Shown one piece after another: positions 35,417 to 49,929 of a stretch of 64,000 nucleotides of DNA. The notes under the pieces are model-generated. The model ran no database searches and was not told the DNA's origin. It saw only the letters and a program-made list of their open reading frames with translations. This DNA is from Apteryx mantelli (lineage: Eukaryota > Chordata > Aves > Apterygiformes > Apterygidae). The stretch lies in contig NC_089978.1 of the NCBI RefSeq assembly GCF_036417845.1, positions 128,742,183 through 128,806,182 of the forward strand. Direction: 5' to 3'. Within the stretch, counting starts at the first letter, position 1, and each line of letters begins with the position of its first letter. The position numbers and the translations under genes were made by a program.

Positions 35417-38400
35417 CCCTGCTCTGATGAAGGCTCTCAGCTCCCCCCACCCTTCCCCTCAAGGTCGTCTTTAAAAACATGTTAGCAAGCGAGCAGGGGA
35501 AGGAGGAGAAAAGTGGTTTTGGGGGATAACGTATATACTCGTAGCCAATCGCATAGGAAACAGACGAGTGACGAGAGTCTCTGATTAGTCGAAACCCTGT
35601 CTTCAGATTAAGCAGGTTTTTTTTAAATCAGATTTAGTTTTATTGATTTTTGTCTTCATTTTGCATTTGACCATATAAGCAAGCCAGGTTTAGGTTTGGG
35701 GTTTATTTTGAGGGGAGGGAAGGTAGTTTTCAAGATTCTGATCTTTTATAGGACAGGATATAACTGGTGCAGAGGTTTGAGATTGTATGAGCTCAGAAGT
35801 CAGAGAACAGTGAATTCAGGTGTCATGTTCTTTATCTTTGCTCAAAATTTTTGTGTAAGTTGCTATAAGGGGCAAGTTCAATTTTTCTGAGGTTTGGAGG
35901 TTTATATTAATGCTTTCTTTGTTCATTTATGACTGCTGTTTTCTGTTGAGAATAATTCTCTCATACAAACACATTTAGGGAAAAACATTTAAAACTATCT
36001 TCTCCATTCTGCCCTTAACTTAATTCTTCTCTATCAATCCCAGGCTCCTCACAGCTCTGCGAGTGCCCCCCTCCTGCTCTCCGCCCAGGGTTCCTCACAC
36101 CCAGCTTTACTAAAGTATTTGAAACTTAGAGGACAGCTTACCAGTGTGTCATGTTTTCTTCTGCAGTTTGAAACCTAACTTCCTAACCTAACCATCTTCC
36201 TTATCTGCCACACTCCTGGTCTCCAGAATGGTGGTTTGTTCCTTCTCCTTTTGACCCCACAGCCCACGTGGCTCTAAGTTGGTGTTATGTACCGCTCTCA
36301 CTTATCTTAAGAGCTTTGATTTCCTTTGTCTCTTATTAGCAGTATCTCCCACTGTTCTAGCTGTGACTTAGCCTACAGATAGCCCTTTTAGCATTGCATG
36401 AATCAAATGAAAAATCTCTGTTTTTTAAACTGCTGAATTTATTGCAGCTTTGTCAGTGCATGCTAATTTGAAACGACTTCTACTATCGGTCTTCATCATC
36501 CTTCCTCTCTTCTGCAGATAAATTCATCTTTTCCTACCCCTCCCTCCTATCTGCATGTTTACAGATCAGATGTGTCTTCAGGATTCTCAAAGCTTTGAGC
36601 AAATTGGTTATTGGTGTGTTCCCTAGCCCCAAACAGATAGATCACCTCCATGTATGTCTCCACAGGCAAAGAGCAACTCCAGATTGCATGGACAGCAAAT
36701 TAATCCCATCCATTGCACTGTGGAGTCACTCTGCTTGTGCCTAGGTTATCTGCTCCTGTGTGGTAGGTGCTTGGTAGACTTCTGGGCACCTGCAAGAACA
36801 GCCAGCTACTAGGAAACTAGTGGCTGCTGGATGAAGGAACTTTTAGAAGGGTGCTCTCATTGGTGTAGATTTGCTGATGTCTAATAGGGAACAAGTTTTT
36901 TATTACGGCCTTCCTTATGCAGCCAGTGGGTGCTGAGTAGTTTTGAACCTGACTGTGACCCTAAAGCTTTTGTAACCACACACTCCTAATAGGTATTGTG
37001 CTGTGCGTTCAGCCAGTTCTGCTTTACAAGTGCATGTTTCTCAGATGGTCCTGCTTTCAGAAGTGCACTTTTGAAATATGCTACTTCAATATTTGTACCA
37101 TTCCTTAAGGCTTCCTAATAGGAAATACTGAGTTGTTGTACCCAAGGCAACTGTTAGGTATCACAGAAATAAATTAAAATAATCATACTTTCCACAAGCC
37201 TCAGCTGCTTTTCAGATAGCAGCAAGGGAAAACATTTCATATCATTGCTCCCAGTTCTGTAAAGCTTGTGTGTGATACATCTATGATGGTAGCCTTATGA
37301 TTTTATGACAAAATCAGTAAAAGAGATCTGCTCAGGAAGTATGCAGGGTTGTTGGTCTAATTTGTTAAGTCCTCCCTTCCCCCCCCTCTCCCCTGCACAC
37401 ACAAATTTCTGCAGTTGAACAATTCTGGTAGCAAGTTAGCTTTTTTGTTTAAATTTTTTGATATTCTCCTTTTTACTGTTGGGTTAAATGTGGTCTTATT
37501 CCAATGTGTACATGTGCTTTTATGTAAGTTCAGGCAATTATATAAAATGAAGTATGTATCAGTGAGTTATTGATGATGATAAATGCTGAGAAGGAACAGA
37601 GGTTCATTTGGGCTGTAAAAGAAAGTGTAGTAGTTTCTAAATGATTGTGCTTCAAAAACTTTCTGTAAAGAATAGAGATTTGCAGACCTAATAAAGAGAA
37701 ATCAAATTGACTGAAACTCTGCCCCACTGTGTTGCAGCTTTGGTGAAAGCAAGCTCGGAGGCAACCAGATGAATGTTAACCAACAGAAGTTTCATCCTGG
37801 AGTAAAGAGGGAAGAATGTAACCAATTCAAGTAAGATTTGGGGCACTGAGATAGTACACGGTGATAGGTTGGAGTAGTTTCATACCTGGAGGATGAGTGG
37901 GTGTCATTAAAGTGAATCTGTGCTAGTCATCATGCTAGTTGTCACAGATTTGGAAAAAGGACTTCCAGAAAGCCTTCTCTCCATAACAATTATAACTAAT
38001 GGGTAGGATGTCCTTTGTCTGCTGTGTTCGGTGCCACAGGTATAAAAATACAGAAGGCAGAAATAAAACCAGGCAGACTGTATAAAAGGTTTGAAGAGAA
38101 TCCGTTGGGTTTTCTGCTGCATTCTGACTATGAAACGCTCATAGATTGTGCCTAAAACCCCAAAACTAAAACTGCCCTTTTTTTATTATTACAGAGAGAA
38201 TGTTTGTGGGGAGAGCTAGTATTTTTTAGTAAATTAGCTGATATCATTGGAAGAAATGGGCAGACTTTTGAGTACCTTTTGAGATAAGAAGCAGTAATTC
38301 AAGAAGTGAATGTGATACTTGAAGAAGGCTTCTTCATTTCTACCCCTCTATCAACTTAGTTTGATAATGCCTCATCCTACAACCTTTGTTTTACTTACTT

Positions 38401-39364
38401 CCTTAGAGTGTCTGAGCTAAAACAACATAAATTTTATATGAAGATTTTCTTTTAAAAATATTTTGTTTGTTTGCAAAACTGTTGCTAAACTCTTTATCAG
38501 TGCCTGAGAACTTCTATTAGCAATATTAGCTAATCTTACAGATGATCCAGGTCTGCTATCTAATAAACTTCGGTTCTGCAAAAAGCAGGAATAATTTTAA
38601 GCTATAGTCATCAGCATTATTCACTTATGCTTTCATGTACAAACTACCACAGTTTCTAAAACAAACTTTTACTTTGAAAACCTGAAATAATCCTGTTGTG
38701 TAACTAAACTGATCAGCCAGATGTTCTCTTGAAGCAAATTGAGAGAAGGTGAGAACAGAAGAGAAAATGAAAAAAGAATTACTCTGTTCACACGTTTGTT
38801 TATAACATTTCAATTGGGTTACCTTTATTATATGGAGGGATTTCTTCCAGAAAGAGAAAAATTCTAGGTGAAATCTGCTGAGGGTATTTTAAAATTAAAT
38901 AAATAAAATGAAAATGCATCTGTCCTCCCCTGTGGCTATTTTTGAGCATCTATACACATCATATTGATCAGGGCAGACGATGAATAAGAAGAAGCCACTA
39001 TAGTCTCATTCAATAATCTAAGTAGCAATGGCTGTAAAATTTTCCAAAATTGATTCTCACTTCCATTAGATGAGAACTTTTAGAGAAAAGCCTTACAGAC
39101 TTGCCAGTGGTAGATAATTTCCTACTATTTATAATTGGTGGTTCCATGGTGGTGACCATTGTCCTCATGGTTTAAAATATAGTTTTGTCTTTTTTCCTTT
39201 TAGTGTTTTCTAACTTCAACACCGGATAGTTTTGCCAGGTATACTGAAGAAACCATTACTGAGGTTTTGCTCCCTCTTGTCATTACTTATGTGATGTAGT
39301 CCTGTAACTCCTTAGCTCTCCCTTCAGTAAACTAAATAGATTGACCTTCTGTGATATTTCATTG
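35417..39364. other. Interval upstream of GPR15, no gene recognised
   Basis: This is the 5' flank of GPR15 on the - strand. An inverted CCAAT box (agccaatcg on +, 35542-35550) lies about 150 bases upstream of the GPR15 start and may be promoter-related. The remainder is AT-rich DNA with no ORF of interest. Confidence 0.45.
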
Positions 39365-39960
39365 AAAATCATTTTCTAATTGTTCAGTGATTTTTCATGT
39401 CCCTTATCAGACTTCTCTCCACTTTATCAACATGTCAGAACTAGACACTGTAGTTCAGCAGCAAGTGGCAATTCAAGAAGTGATTTAACTTCTTTCTTCC
39501 TTGATTTCTCTGTTTATACAGCTGAGGTTCCAGGAGCACTTTTTGGTCACAGCACCATATTGGCAGCTGGTTATCCACCATGATTCATTTGTCCTTTGCA
39601 TTTTGTGCTTCCCAGGATAAAGTCCTCCATTGTGTACGTATAGCCTCCACGCATTGCTCCTAAATGAATGACCTCGTAAATGACTGTATTGAAATGCATG
39701 TTTATTTGCCCCCACCTTCCAAATGATCAGGTCACCCTGCACCAGTGCCCTGTCCATTTAATTATTTACCCTTCCCTCAGGCCTTGTGTCATCTGTGGAG
39801 TTTTATCAGTGATGATGCTATGCTTTCTTCCAGGCCATCGATAAAAACGTTTAATATTTTAATGTTTAATATTTTAAGAGTCCAACATAAATCCCAGTCA
39901 GAATATTTCCTTGCTTACACTTACAAGTTGAGATTTTAGTTAGCCAACTTTCATAAGGTG
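39365..39960 (-). mobile_element. Ancient CR1/L3-type LINE remnant
   Basis: Phrases such as 'tcatctgtggagttttatca' and 'ttccaggccatcgataaaaa' match an old reptile/bird LINE in reverse orientation (as seen in turtles and crocodiles). The copy is heavily diverged. A small internal tandem duplication (tttaatattttaatg) lies at about 39850-39880. Confidence 0.6.
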
Positions 39961-40971
39961 TGGCATAGTGGGAGGGTTTTTTAATTAAAAATAGCCTGTT
40001 AACACTAAGTCAGAGACATTGCAGAAGTCTGTTTTTATCACCACTGTCACCTTTACTATCCCAACTTGTTATTTCACTGAAAAAAGGCTTTCTGGCTGCT
40101 CTGGAAGAGGAATTGGATGAGATCACTCCCCAGAAGTCCTCAGAGACATGAAAAACTAGGATGTGATTCTATTTTCAGAATATTTGTTTGTTAGTTTGGA
40201 GGTTGGTAAAATCAAAACTGGGTGTGGTGGTCTCTGAGCAGGAGAGTTATTAACTGCTTTTAAAAGTCCTCCTTTAATCTGTATGGGTATGTGTACCAGG
40301 GAAGGGGAAAATGTCCAGTTTTGGGCACGGGGTTCATTGTTACCAATTTTTGCAATTTTATAGAAAATCTTTTTTTATTTGGTGTTTATTTGGTCACTCA
40401 GTGAGGATATCACATCACCATTTTTACAAGCAATCGAACAAAAATGAAAGAAATTGTGAGTCTTCATGGCTGCAGAGGGAAACCGAATAGCTGAAATTGC
40501 AGAAACAAGAAGGCAACTGTTTAGAATTCAGAGTTGTGTACATTTGTTTAAAATCTTGTGGCTTTTAAATTGGTTACAGGATGTTGGGATCAGGAGTCCT
40601 GATTTCCAAGTGCCACAGTCTGCCAATACCTAAATCTCGCAGTTCTACAGCTTTGGTATTACTCAGTGTGAAGTTGCGAGGTTTTCAGGTGCGTGTGGAG
40701 CGCGGCCTCGGCAGCTCAAGGCACAGCTGCAGGCCGCGTGCAGCAGCGCTGGTGCACACGGGCCGGGTGATGGTAGGCGGTGGGTGGCGGGCCCGGAGCT
40801 GTGGGCGGGAAAGAGGCACCCTGTCCAACAGGGGTATTGCTCTGAGTGTGTCTTTGGCTGAGGGGATGCAGCGAGGTCGGGGACATGGTGGGGCGTGCGC
40901 AGTGGGCGCTGGGGTTCCCAATGAGCGTCTCAATGGAGGGATTGGCCCGTACCCGCGGGAGGCGCCGAGAG

Positions 40972-40990
40972 ACTACAACTCCCAGCAAGC
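40972..40990 (+). promoter_or_regulatory. ZNF143/THAP11-type motif, copy 1
   Basis: ACTACAACTCCCAGCAAGC is almost exactly the known promoter motif ACTACAAYTCCCAGnAkGC bound by ZNF143 with THAP11/HCFC1. Confidence 0.8.
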
Positions 40991-41020
40991 GTCGCGGCGG
41001 CGGTGCGTTGAGCGTGGAGA

Positions 41021-41039
41021 ACTACAACTACCAGGGCGC
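41021..41039 (+). promoter_or_regulatory. ZNF143/THAP11-type motif, copy 2
   Basis: ACTACAACTACCAGGGCGC is the second copy, same strand, 49 bases after the first, with one change in the TCCCAG core. Confidence 0.7.
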
Positions 41040-41083
41040 CGCGCGGCTGACCGTGCGAGCGTTGTACCGGAAGGAGGGGAAGA

Positions 41084-41102
41084 ACTACAGCCCCCAGGGT
41101 GC
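41084..41102 (+). promoter_or_regulatory. ZNF143/THAP11-type motif, copy 3
   Basis: ACTACAGCCCCCAGGGTGC is the third copy, same strand, 63 bases after the second. It fits the broader ACTAYRnnnCCCR class. Confidence 0.7.
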
Positions 41103-42062
41103 CGCGGGGAGGGGAGGGGCGGGCTGCCGCCGCCGCCGCCGCGGCCCCGGGGTGTGGGGCGGAAGCGAGGCCGGACCGTACCGGGGGGCTGCAGGCGGCG
41201 ATGGGCGGTGGGTGCCGCGCGGCGCCGGCTGTGGGCGGGAGCGCCGGTAACCGTTGGGGGCGCGTGGCGGAGGGAGGGAGGGAGGGGCGGGGGCAGGCAG
41301 CGCGGGGGGTCATTTAGCGGGGCCGCCCCGCGAGGGGAGGGCCGCCGGTCTGGGCCCTTGTGGCGATACTGTCCTCGGGTTTGGTGGCTGTCGGCGAAAC
41401 CCAGGCCGCCCCCCGGGGCCCGGGCGCGTCTCGTCACGCGTGTTCCGCCGGGGCGGCGGCTTTGCGCGGCACCCCGGCAGCCGCGTCCCGCACGGCGCCC
41501 CGGGGGGCCTTAAAGCGACGGACGGTTACTGCCCCTCACCGGCCTCTGCCTTGTGTCCCCGGTTGCCTGCGGAACCGCTGCGGGGTCGGGCCCCGAGCAA
41601 GGTGGTCCGGCTCGCATCTGCTTGTGCTTCGTAGAGTTGGGTCCCATTGGCCCGGCCGATGTCTTGCTCTGGTAGCGGGGAGGGGGTTATACTGTTGCCT
41701 CTAGCATGTCAGCACGGCTTAGGCAGCTGTGGCTCATGTGCATGCTGCTGGTCCAGGACAAATGGCAAAACTAAACACGAGCAGCTAACCTGTTGTGGAA
41801 CTCTGCGTTTGCACCGGATGAGATCCATTCATACAGTTCCTTGCCCAGTCTACTGGCAACAGTAGCTTCTTCACGTGTTTTGAATTAATGGTAGTGGTGC
41901 CAGCACTGCAGGATTGATGTTGGCATTGTCCTGAGGACTCTTGTAGTCATTTTTTTTTGATTATTTTTTCTTTTATTTTTTAATAAATAACGTTGGGAGA
42001 TTTCTTTAAAATAATTTCAAAGTAAAATGGTGATTTCTATTTGATTCGTTTTCTGTTTCTAG

Positions 42063-42239
42063 ATCACTTTTTATGAACTGATGGCATTGAAGAGGAAAAT
42101 GAATGAATGGAACAGTTAGGGCAGATAGGAAGCTTGCACTTCATGCTTTTGGCTTACTACAGAACACAAATATATCTCTGAAGTGACCTGGAGTCTTTGG
42201 AACCATATGTGCTGAGGAACAGCTTCTTCCTCTTTGAAG
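42063..42239 (+). other. CLDND1: Probable CLDND1 non-coding 5' exon
   Basis: The acceptor is gttttctgtttctag and the donor is TTTGAAG/gtaagaag, both strong, bounding 177 bases. No frame is open through it, and it contains several short upstream ORFs starting with ATG, so it would be 5'UTR. It lies between the CpG island and the first coding exon at 46.4 kb. It may be alternative or skipped. Confidence 0.55.
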
Positions 42240-43573
42240 GTAAGAAGTGTGTGATGGCATTCTTCACTAATCCTCCATTCTCTGAGAGCATTAAAAGTAG
42301 GATCTTGTTTGGTAGTGTTCTCTCCATATGTTTACAACTTCTTGCACTCTCTGCTTTCCCGGAGAGTAGTCAGATTTGCAAGCATGTTTCTGAGAACATG
42401 CCAACACTCATTAGACTGGGTTTGCAGTCCTACTCTTTTGTGATGTGATGTAAAATGAGTTTCTTAAATGCGATGGTCTGCTGTTGGCCAAATGGAGTTG
42501 TCATTGTAGCAGAATAAAGAGTATGCATGTTTTTACATGTTTTACCTTTCTGTCACAGTACAGTAACTTCTTAAAATGCTTTCTAAATGTCTGATTTTTA
42601 CCCGTTTTCCAGTTATTATTGTGCATTTGCTAGAATGCTTGCTTTTGTGCTGCTCTAATTGTCTGTTATTTTTCCACTCTGCTGCCTTACCCTCTTTTCC
42701 CCTTCTGTGAAATACATGCATCTCTTCCTTTCTTTGAATATTGCTGCTAGTTTGGCCTTTGCCTCCTCTTTTATGAACTGACACTTCGCAATTTTTTGTT
42801 CTGAGCAGCAGCTCCTTCATCCTCTCCAGAGCTTTCTTTTGTTTTGAAGTTTATAATTAATGAACATCAACATGTCTCGCTGCTTTCAAAAACAAGTATA
42901 GTTACAATATTCTGTGAAGCGCTTCTGCTTGAATGCCTGTGTACTATTGCCTTGCGTTGTTTTATGTTCACTGTAAACCTTAGTTTCAGCCATAACTTGT
43001 CTGAAACAACTTCTATTGTTAGAACCAAGTGTGCTGGTACTGTTGTATGAAAGTGCCTCTTGTAAAACGATTAAGGTCCTTATTGACAGGCTGTAAAAGC
43101 AGAAGGTATTTCTGTTTAGTATCGATCTTTGTGTTTATAATTACTTTCATCTTCCATAGTAGCTATGTTATTTTTGTAAATAATCTTACTTTAAAGCATG
43201 TCCTACTTATTTTTGTGCATAACTAATACTATGAAACCTTCTGCAAAGTGTGGCATAATCTTCTAAACTTGCAGTGTCTTCCTTCATGGTCTCTCTCTGG
43301 TAACTATTTTTCACTGACTCTGCTTACTAGTCCCAACGAGTTTTTGCCTGAAGCTGGAAGCATGATTATCTTTTTAATATAGCAAAGGTTACCTGGTTTA
43401 AGTGTGCGTGTGCATCTGCTGTAAATGAAGATACATTGGGGATATACTGTAAGTGGGCAGGGTAGTCAAGTCTATTGCAGTGTCTGTGGCAGGAAAAACT
43501 TCTAGTTCAAAATTTGCCTAAAATGTTTATGGAGTTCTTCATCTCTTTTGTAAGTAGCTGAGATGTTAGGCAG

Positions 43574-43813
43574 AACCACCAAGCGGATCTGCGTTACAAG
43601 AGATTGGGTTTGCTCTTGCCCGAACACACTCTTATCCGTGCTGAAAATCGCAGTGTGTTCTTCCACAGACAAATGCAGTACAAGCCACATGCTAGGGTTT
43701 GGGGACTGTATCCACCTCAGCTGCTCTCTGCTTATCTCCGGAGCTGTGCATTACAAGGATTGAATATCATTGTTCAGTACCTACAGGGCAAAAAAGACAT
43801 GGTCATTCACTGA
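43574..43813 (+). other. Exon-like ORF of unknown identity inside the CLDND1 5' intron
   Basis: Downstream of a pyrimidine-rich stretch and AG dinucleotides at 43569 and 43573, a frame runs 79-80 codons to TGA. The peptide has good protein-like composition: NHQADLRYKRLGLLLPEHTL, then FFHRQMQYKPHARVWGLYPP, then LLSAYLRSCALQGLNIIVQY. It has no in-frame ATG near its start, which fits an internal or terminal exon. I do not recognise it. It may be an alternative CLDND1 terminal exon, an exon of another gene using the 41 kb CpG island, or an old retrocopy fragment. Confidence 0.4.
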
Positions 43814-46341
43814 TCACTGCTTTAATTTCATGTTTGATGTTTTAACCCTTCATTTTTTCTGTGAATTGCTCTAAGTTACCAGCTGACATTGACTCTGCCA
43901 AGCCCATGGTGTTTTCCCATGCATAGTAAGCTGGCCAGAAGTGCATGGTTGCGTTTTAATGACAGTCTGGAAAGAATATTCCCAGCACCAGTGTTTTGGA
44001 CCTGGCAGCAGGATATTGTACCTGAAAGTACAATTTTTTGAGCCAGTTGTTTTCTTTCAGTATGTTAAGTGCCAAGTTGATATGACTTTGTCATTGTAAG
44101 CACATGTATCAAAAGGCAACGGCTGCAAACAAAGGGCCCATTGATGTCCCAGTTGCATTCTACTGGCCCAAGCTACTACTCTGAGGATGGAGCTTGTAGC
44201 TATTGTGATTCCTCCTTCCAGAGAGAGCCCTTTCTGAAAAGAGGAGTCTATTGCGGAGGGTTCTTCTTGCAGTGAATATGACTGCAATGTAGTGGCAAAT
44301 CCAGACTAGCCTGTTCACCAGCCTGTTCTGCTGCATATCCTGAGAGAGAATTTCCAGGAGACCTGTTCAGCTGGGCAGGAGCAGGGCAACACAGCTTTGG
44401 CCCTGTAGATGCTGCTTGCCCTGTTTGTGTTGTGAAAAGTTTGTAAAGGGGAAGGGGTCCCTTGATGAACTCAATTAGGAAAAACTGAGGTTTTGGCTTT
44501 TATTCAGCAACTTGCTCTTTCCCTATTCTGCTCATCCATTGCCCTGTGTACCTTGGGCTGGATGTTAGGGTGTCAAGGGAGAATATAAATACATATCCAA
44601 GGATTAAACGCTGCCTGTTATTTGCTTTTTACCAAGTCTGGACTTACTTTGTTCTATGTCTTCTAGATATAGTTAAGTATGCCCGGATATGCTGTTTTCT
44701 CCCTCTTAATTTGTTGTCTCAGCTTATAAAAGTTCACAGTTTGTGGATTATTTTTTGGCTAGAGTTGTGTTGTTCAAACTTCACAGTACTTTCAGGAGGT
44801 GGTTTGTCAATCCACTACAAATTAGTTCTATCCTTGCATGTTTTGAAGGAAGGTGTTACAGAGAGTATTGCCTCATTCAACATCCTGACTTGAATATGAA
44901 AATGAGGCATAGGGGATGATATGACTGGACATTATCTTTTATCCAACTGTTAGACAGTTTAAGCCAAATAGAGGAGCAGATGGGAAGGAAAAGAAATGTG
45001 AAGGTCATTGTTAGCAGCAAAATAGCAGCCTTTGAAACTCCCTGCTTTAATTTGCACCTTGTTTTGTAATGCAAATTTTCTTTTTGGTTAGGTCTGACTT
45101 GAGCGCTCATGTATTTTTCCTTGCAAATGTTGTGGTTTTAGGCATTTGCTGTTTCCAGTTGCAGTCCATTCAGTGGCAAAGAAGTTAGACCAAAATATTT
45201 TGATCAAAATAAGCGAGAGAAGACAGGTAAAACAACCAGTTGACAAGAGCCGATTAGATACAGCCTCCTGTCACCAGACTAGCTCTAGCTGGGTTAACTT
45301 AAATTGATACTTCGTTTGGCAAATACATCAAGCCTGATTCAACACAATCCATAAATTTAATCAAGCACAGAAAATGCTTGAGCGCAATAGGCACTTGAAA
45401 GTCCTCTGACGTAATTACACTGAGTTCTATTATTTCACTGTCTGCAAAACATTGCGTGTATTATCAGTCAGTTACTCATTAGAGTGACAGTATTGTCATA
45501 AGTGTCAGCATGCTTGGCATCTCTATTTTCACATGCCTCCTTTGACGCTGTAAGTGCACTGTGTATGAGTACAGCCCTGCAAAGGCAAGCATTAGTCACC
45601 CATGTTCTAGGGAGCCAGAGCAAGGTCCTCGTGCCAGTCCATGAACACCTTTCAGTTTTAGAAACTCTTGTCGTCTCATGCCCGTGGGACGTGGCGCTCC
45701 CACTGCATTGTTCTAGTTCTCTAGAATCACTGCTGTATGCATTGTGGTATTGCTGCAGCATTTGTCACAATCTCCAAATCTGTGTTTGGTGCTTCATGTT
45801 CTTTGTCTCTAGTGCCTAGATACATTTCTCTGCTTTCCAAAAGGCATTCCAGCATCTCAGCATGGCCGCCCTTTGCGAATGATCAGGAAAAGCTTTTTTG
45901 ACTCTCTTGTGGTTCTTATCTTTGCTATAAACACAAGCTGTGAAAGCCGTAAGGGATGGCGGGCTAAAAATAACTTCTACCCTCAGTAATCTCTTACGGA
46001 AAGATAAGTCTTTTGACTGGGCACTCTAGAGGGATTCTCTGTGGTTCCCTACCATCAGGATCACAAATGCCTATGAGCTGTGCCATCTGCTTTGGGGTCA
46101 GAATCACTGTTGCTTTGTCAGTTGCTGTCTCTTAGAGAAAGAGCAGCTAGCTCTGGTGACAGTGTGGGTGGGAGAAGGGCAACTTCCTTGCCTTGAACTT
46201 GCAGGTTCGGTCAATGCTAACTAGTACTGTAGACTTGCTCAATGTTCCTTTACTTCCAGCTTGTTGGAAAAGGAAGATGCATATCTGGAGAGGGAATAGG
46301 GTTAGAGGAATGGTGTCAAGAGTTTCATACTGCTGGGATAA

Positions 46342-48835
<2,494 letters not shown>

Positions 48836-49885
48836 GTGCTACTACTGAAGCATTAGGTTTCCATGTTATAGCCTCTTCCTTCCCCAGCCCTTACCACTTT
48901 TGTTCTTCTTTTAGTCAGAATTTTGCCTTGTTACTGCATGCTTCTTGTCAGTTGAGACAGTATAGCCTGAAGGCCCTGAAGACAAAGACTTCTGGGCTAA
49001 ATGAGCAAACTGTGCCAGAAGTCTGCAGAATTGAATAGTTTTTTTACATTTTGAAGACAATCTCTTTCTTTCTCTCTCTTTTTGTTTTCTTTGTTTTCTT
49101 TTGAACTTGATTTGGTTATTGAATAGCCCCTTTTTTCAGGTGTTCATGCCCCTTTGTAATTTTATTATCCTGTCAGCCTGGAGGAAATAGAAGAGGCATT
49201 GTGGAGTGGAAGAGGGATAGGAGAAGAAAAGATGTAGGTAGGCAAGAATAGGCACTGCAGTGCACAAATGATAAGTAATCAGGCATTGTCTTCTATGTGA
49301 CCCCACAGGCAGTACCTGCAAAGAGCACCCGAGAGACATGGGTGAACATAGAAACCTCTGTGATGGAAATACTGTAGCTACATCAGTACTGTAGCTTATC
49401 TTTGAGTCTCTTATTCTCACTCGTTTGCCACTTTTTGTGGCTTCTGCCAAGACTGAAATAAGCGGAACAGCTGGCTGTGGGAATGTCTGCACAGCACACA
49501 TCCTGAACACAGATTGTGTGCTTGCTTTTGCCAAGGAGCAGGATAAGTTGGCCTATGTGGAGCTTTGTGCTGCTATAGCTACACTGGTTCCAGGATCCAG
49601 GCTAGTTTGGTATCTACAATGCAAGTGAGCGTGCACTATGATCTTAACTTGTGGTGCTTTTGCTTGCTGTGAAATAAGGCTTTCCTCTCCCTTGTTCTGT
49701 TGGAAACAGCCCCTCATAACTTTTCATTTTTAATTTGGTTTAGTGTGTGTATATGTGTATAAATTAACTTTTTTAAAGCTCACGTGTTTATCCTATGTAG
49801 CATACAACAGGGTTGTGGGGTTTTTTCTTTTTTAAAAAGGTGCTGCTCTCTTCCCACCTTGCCCCCAGACCTATTGTTTAAATGA

Positions 49886-49891
49886 AATAAA
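49886..49891 (+). terminator. Probable CLDND1 polyadenylation signal
   Basis: AATAAA lies about 1.05 kb after the stop codon, which suits the roughly 1 kb 3'UTR of the mammalian gene. The TG-rich sequence 'cagtgttgcatg' follows. Confidence 0.65.
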
Positions 49892-49929
49892 AGCAGAGTA
49901 AAAGCTCAAAAATTTTATCAGTGTTGCAT

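Larger units (their letters stand above)
40690..41640 (+). promoter_or_regulatory. CpG island promoter of CLDND1
   Basis: A CpG-dense block with many GGGCGG boxes starts 5.7 kb upstream of the CLDND1 coding start and is the only candidate promoter for it. It holds three ACTACA-type motifs at 40972, 41021 and 41084. Transcription probably starts just downstream, around 41.1-41.25 kb. The first donor is not certain (for example GCCG/gtaacc at 41247). The island could also act in both directions. Confidence 0.75.

Noticed and set aside
40581-41513. 310-codon ORF and antisense ORFs in the CLDND1 CpG island
   Set aside because: Same low-complexity GC-driven composition on both strands. The region is better explained as promoter and first non-coding exon.
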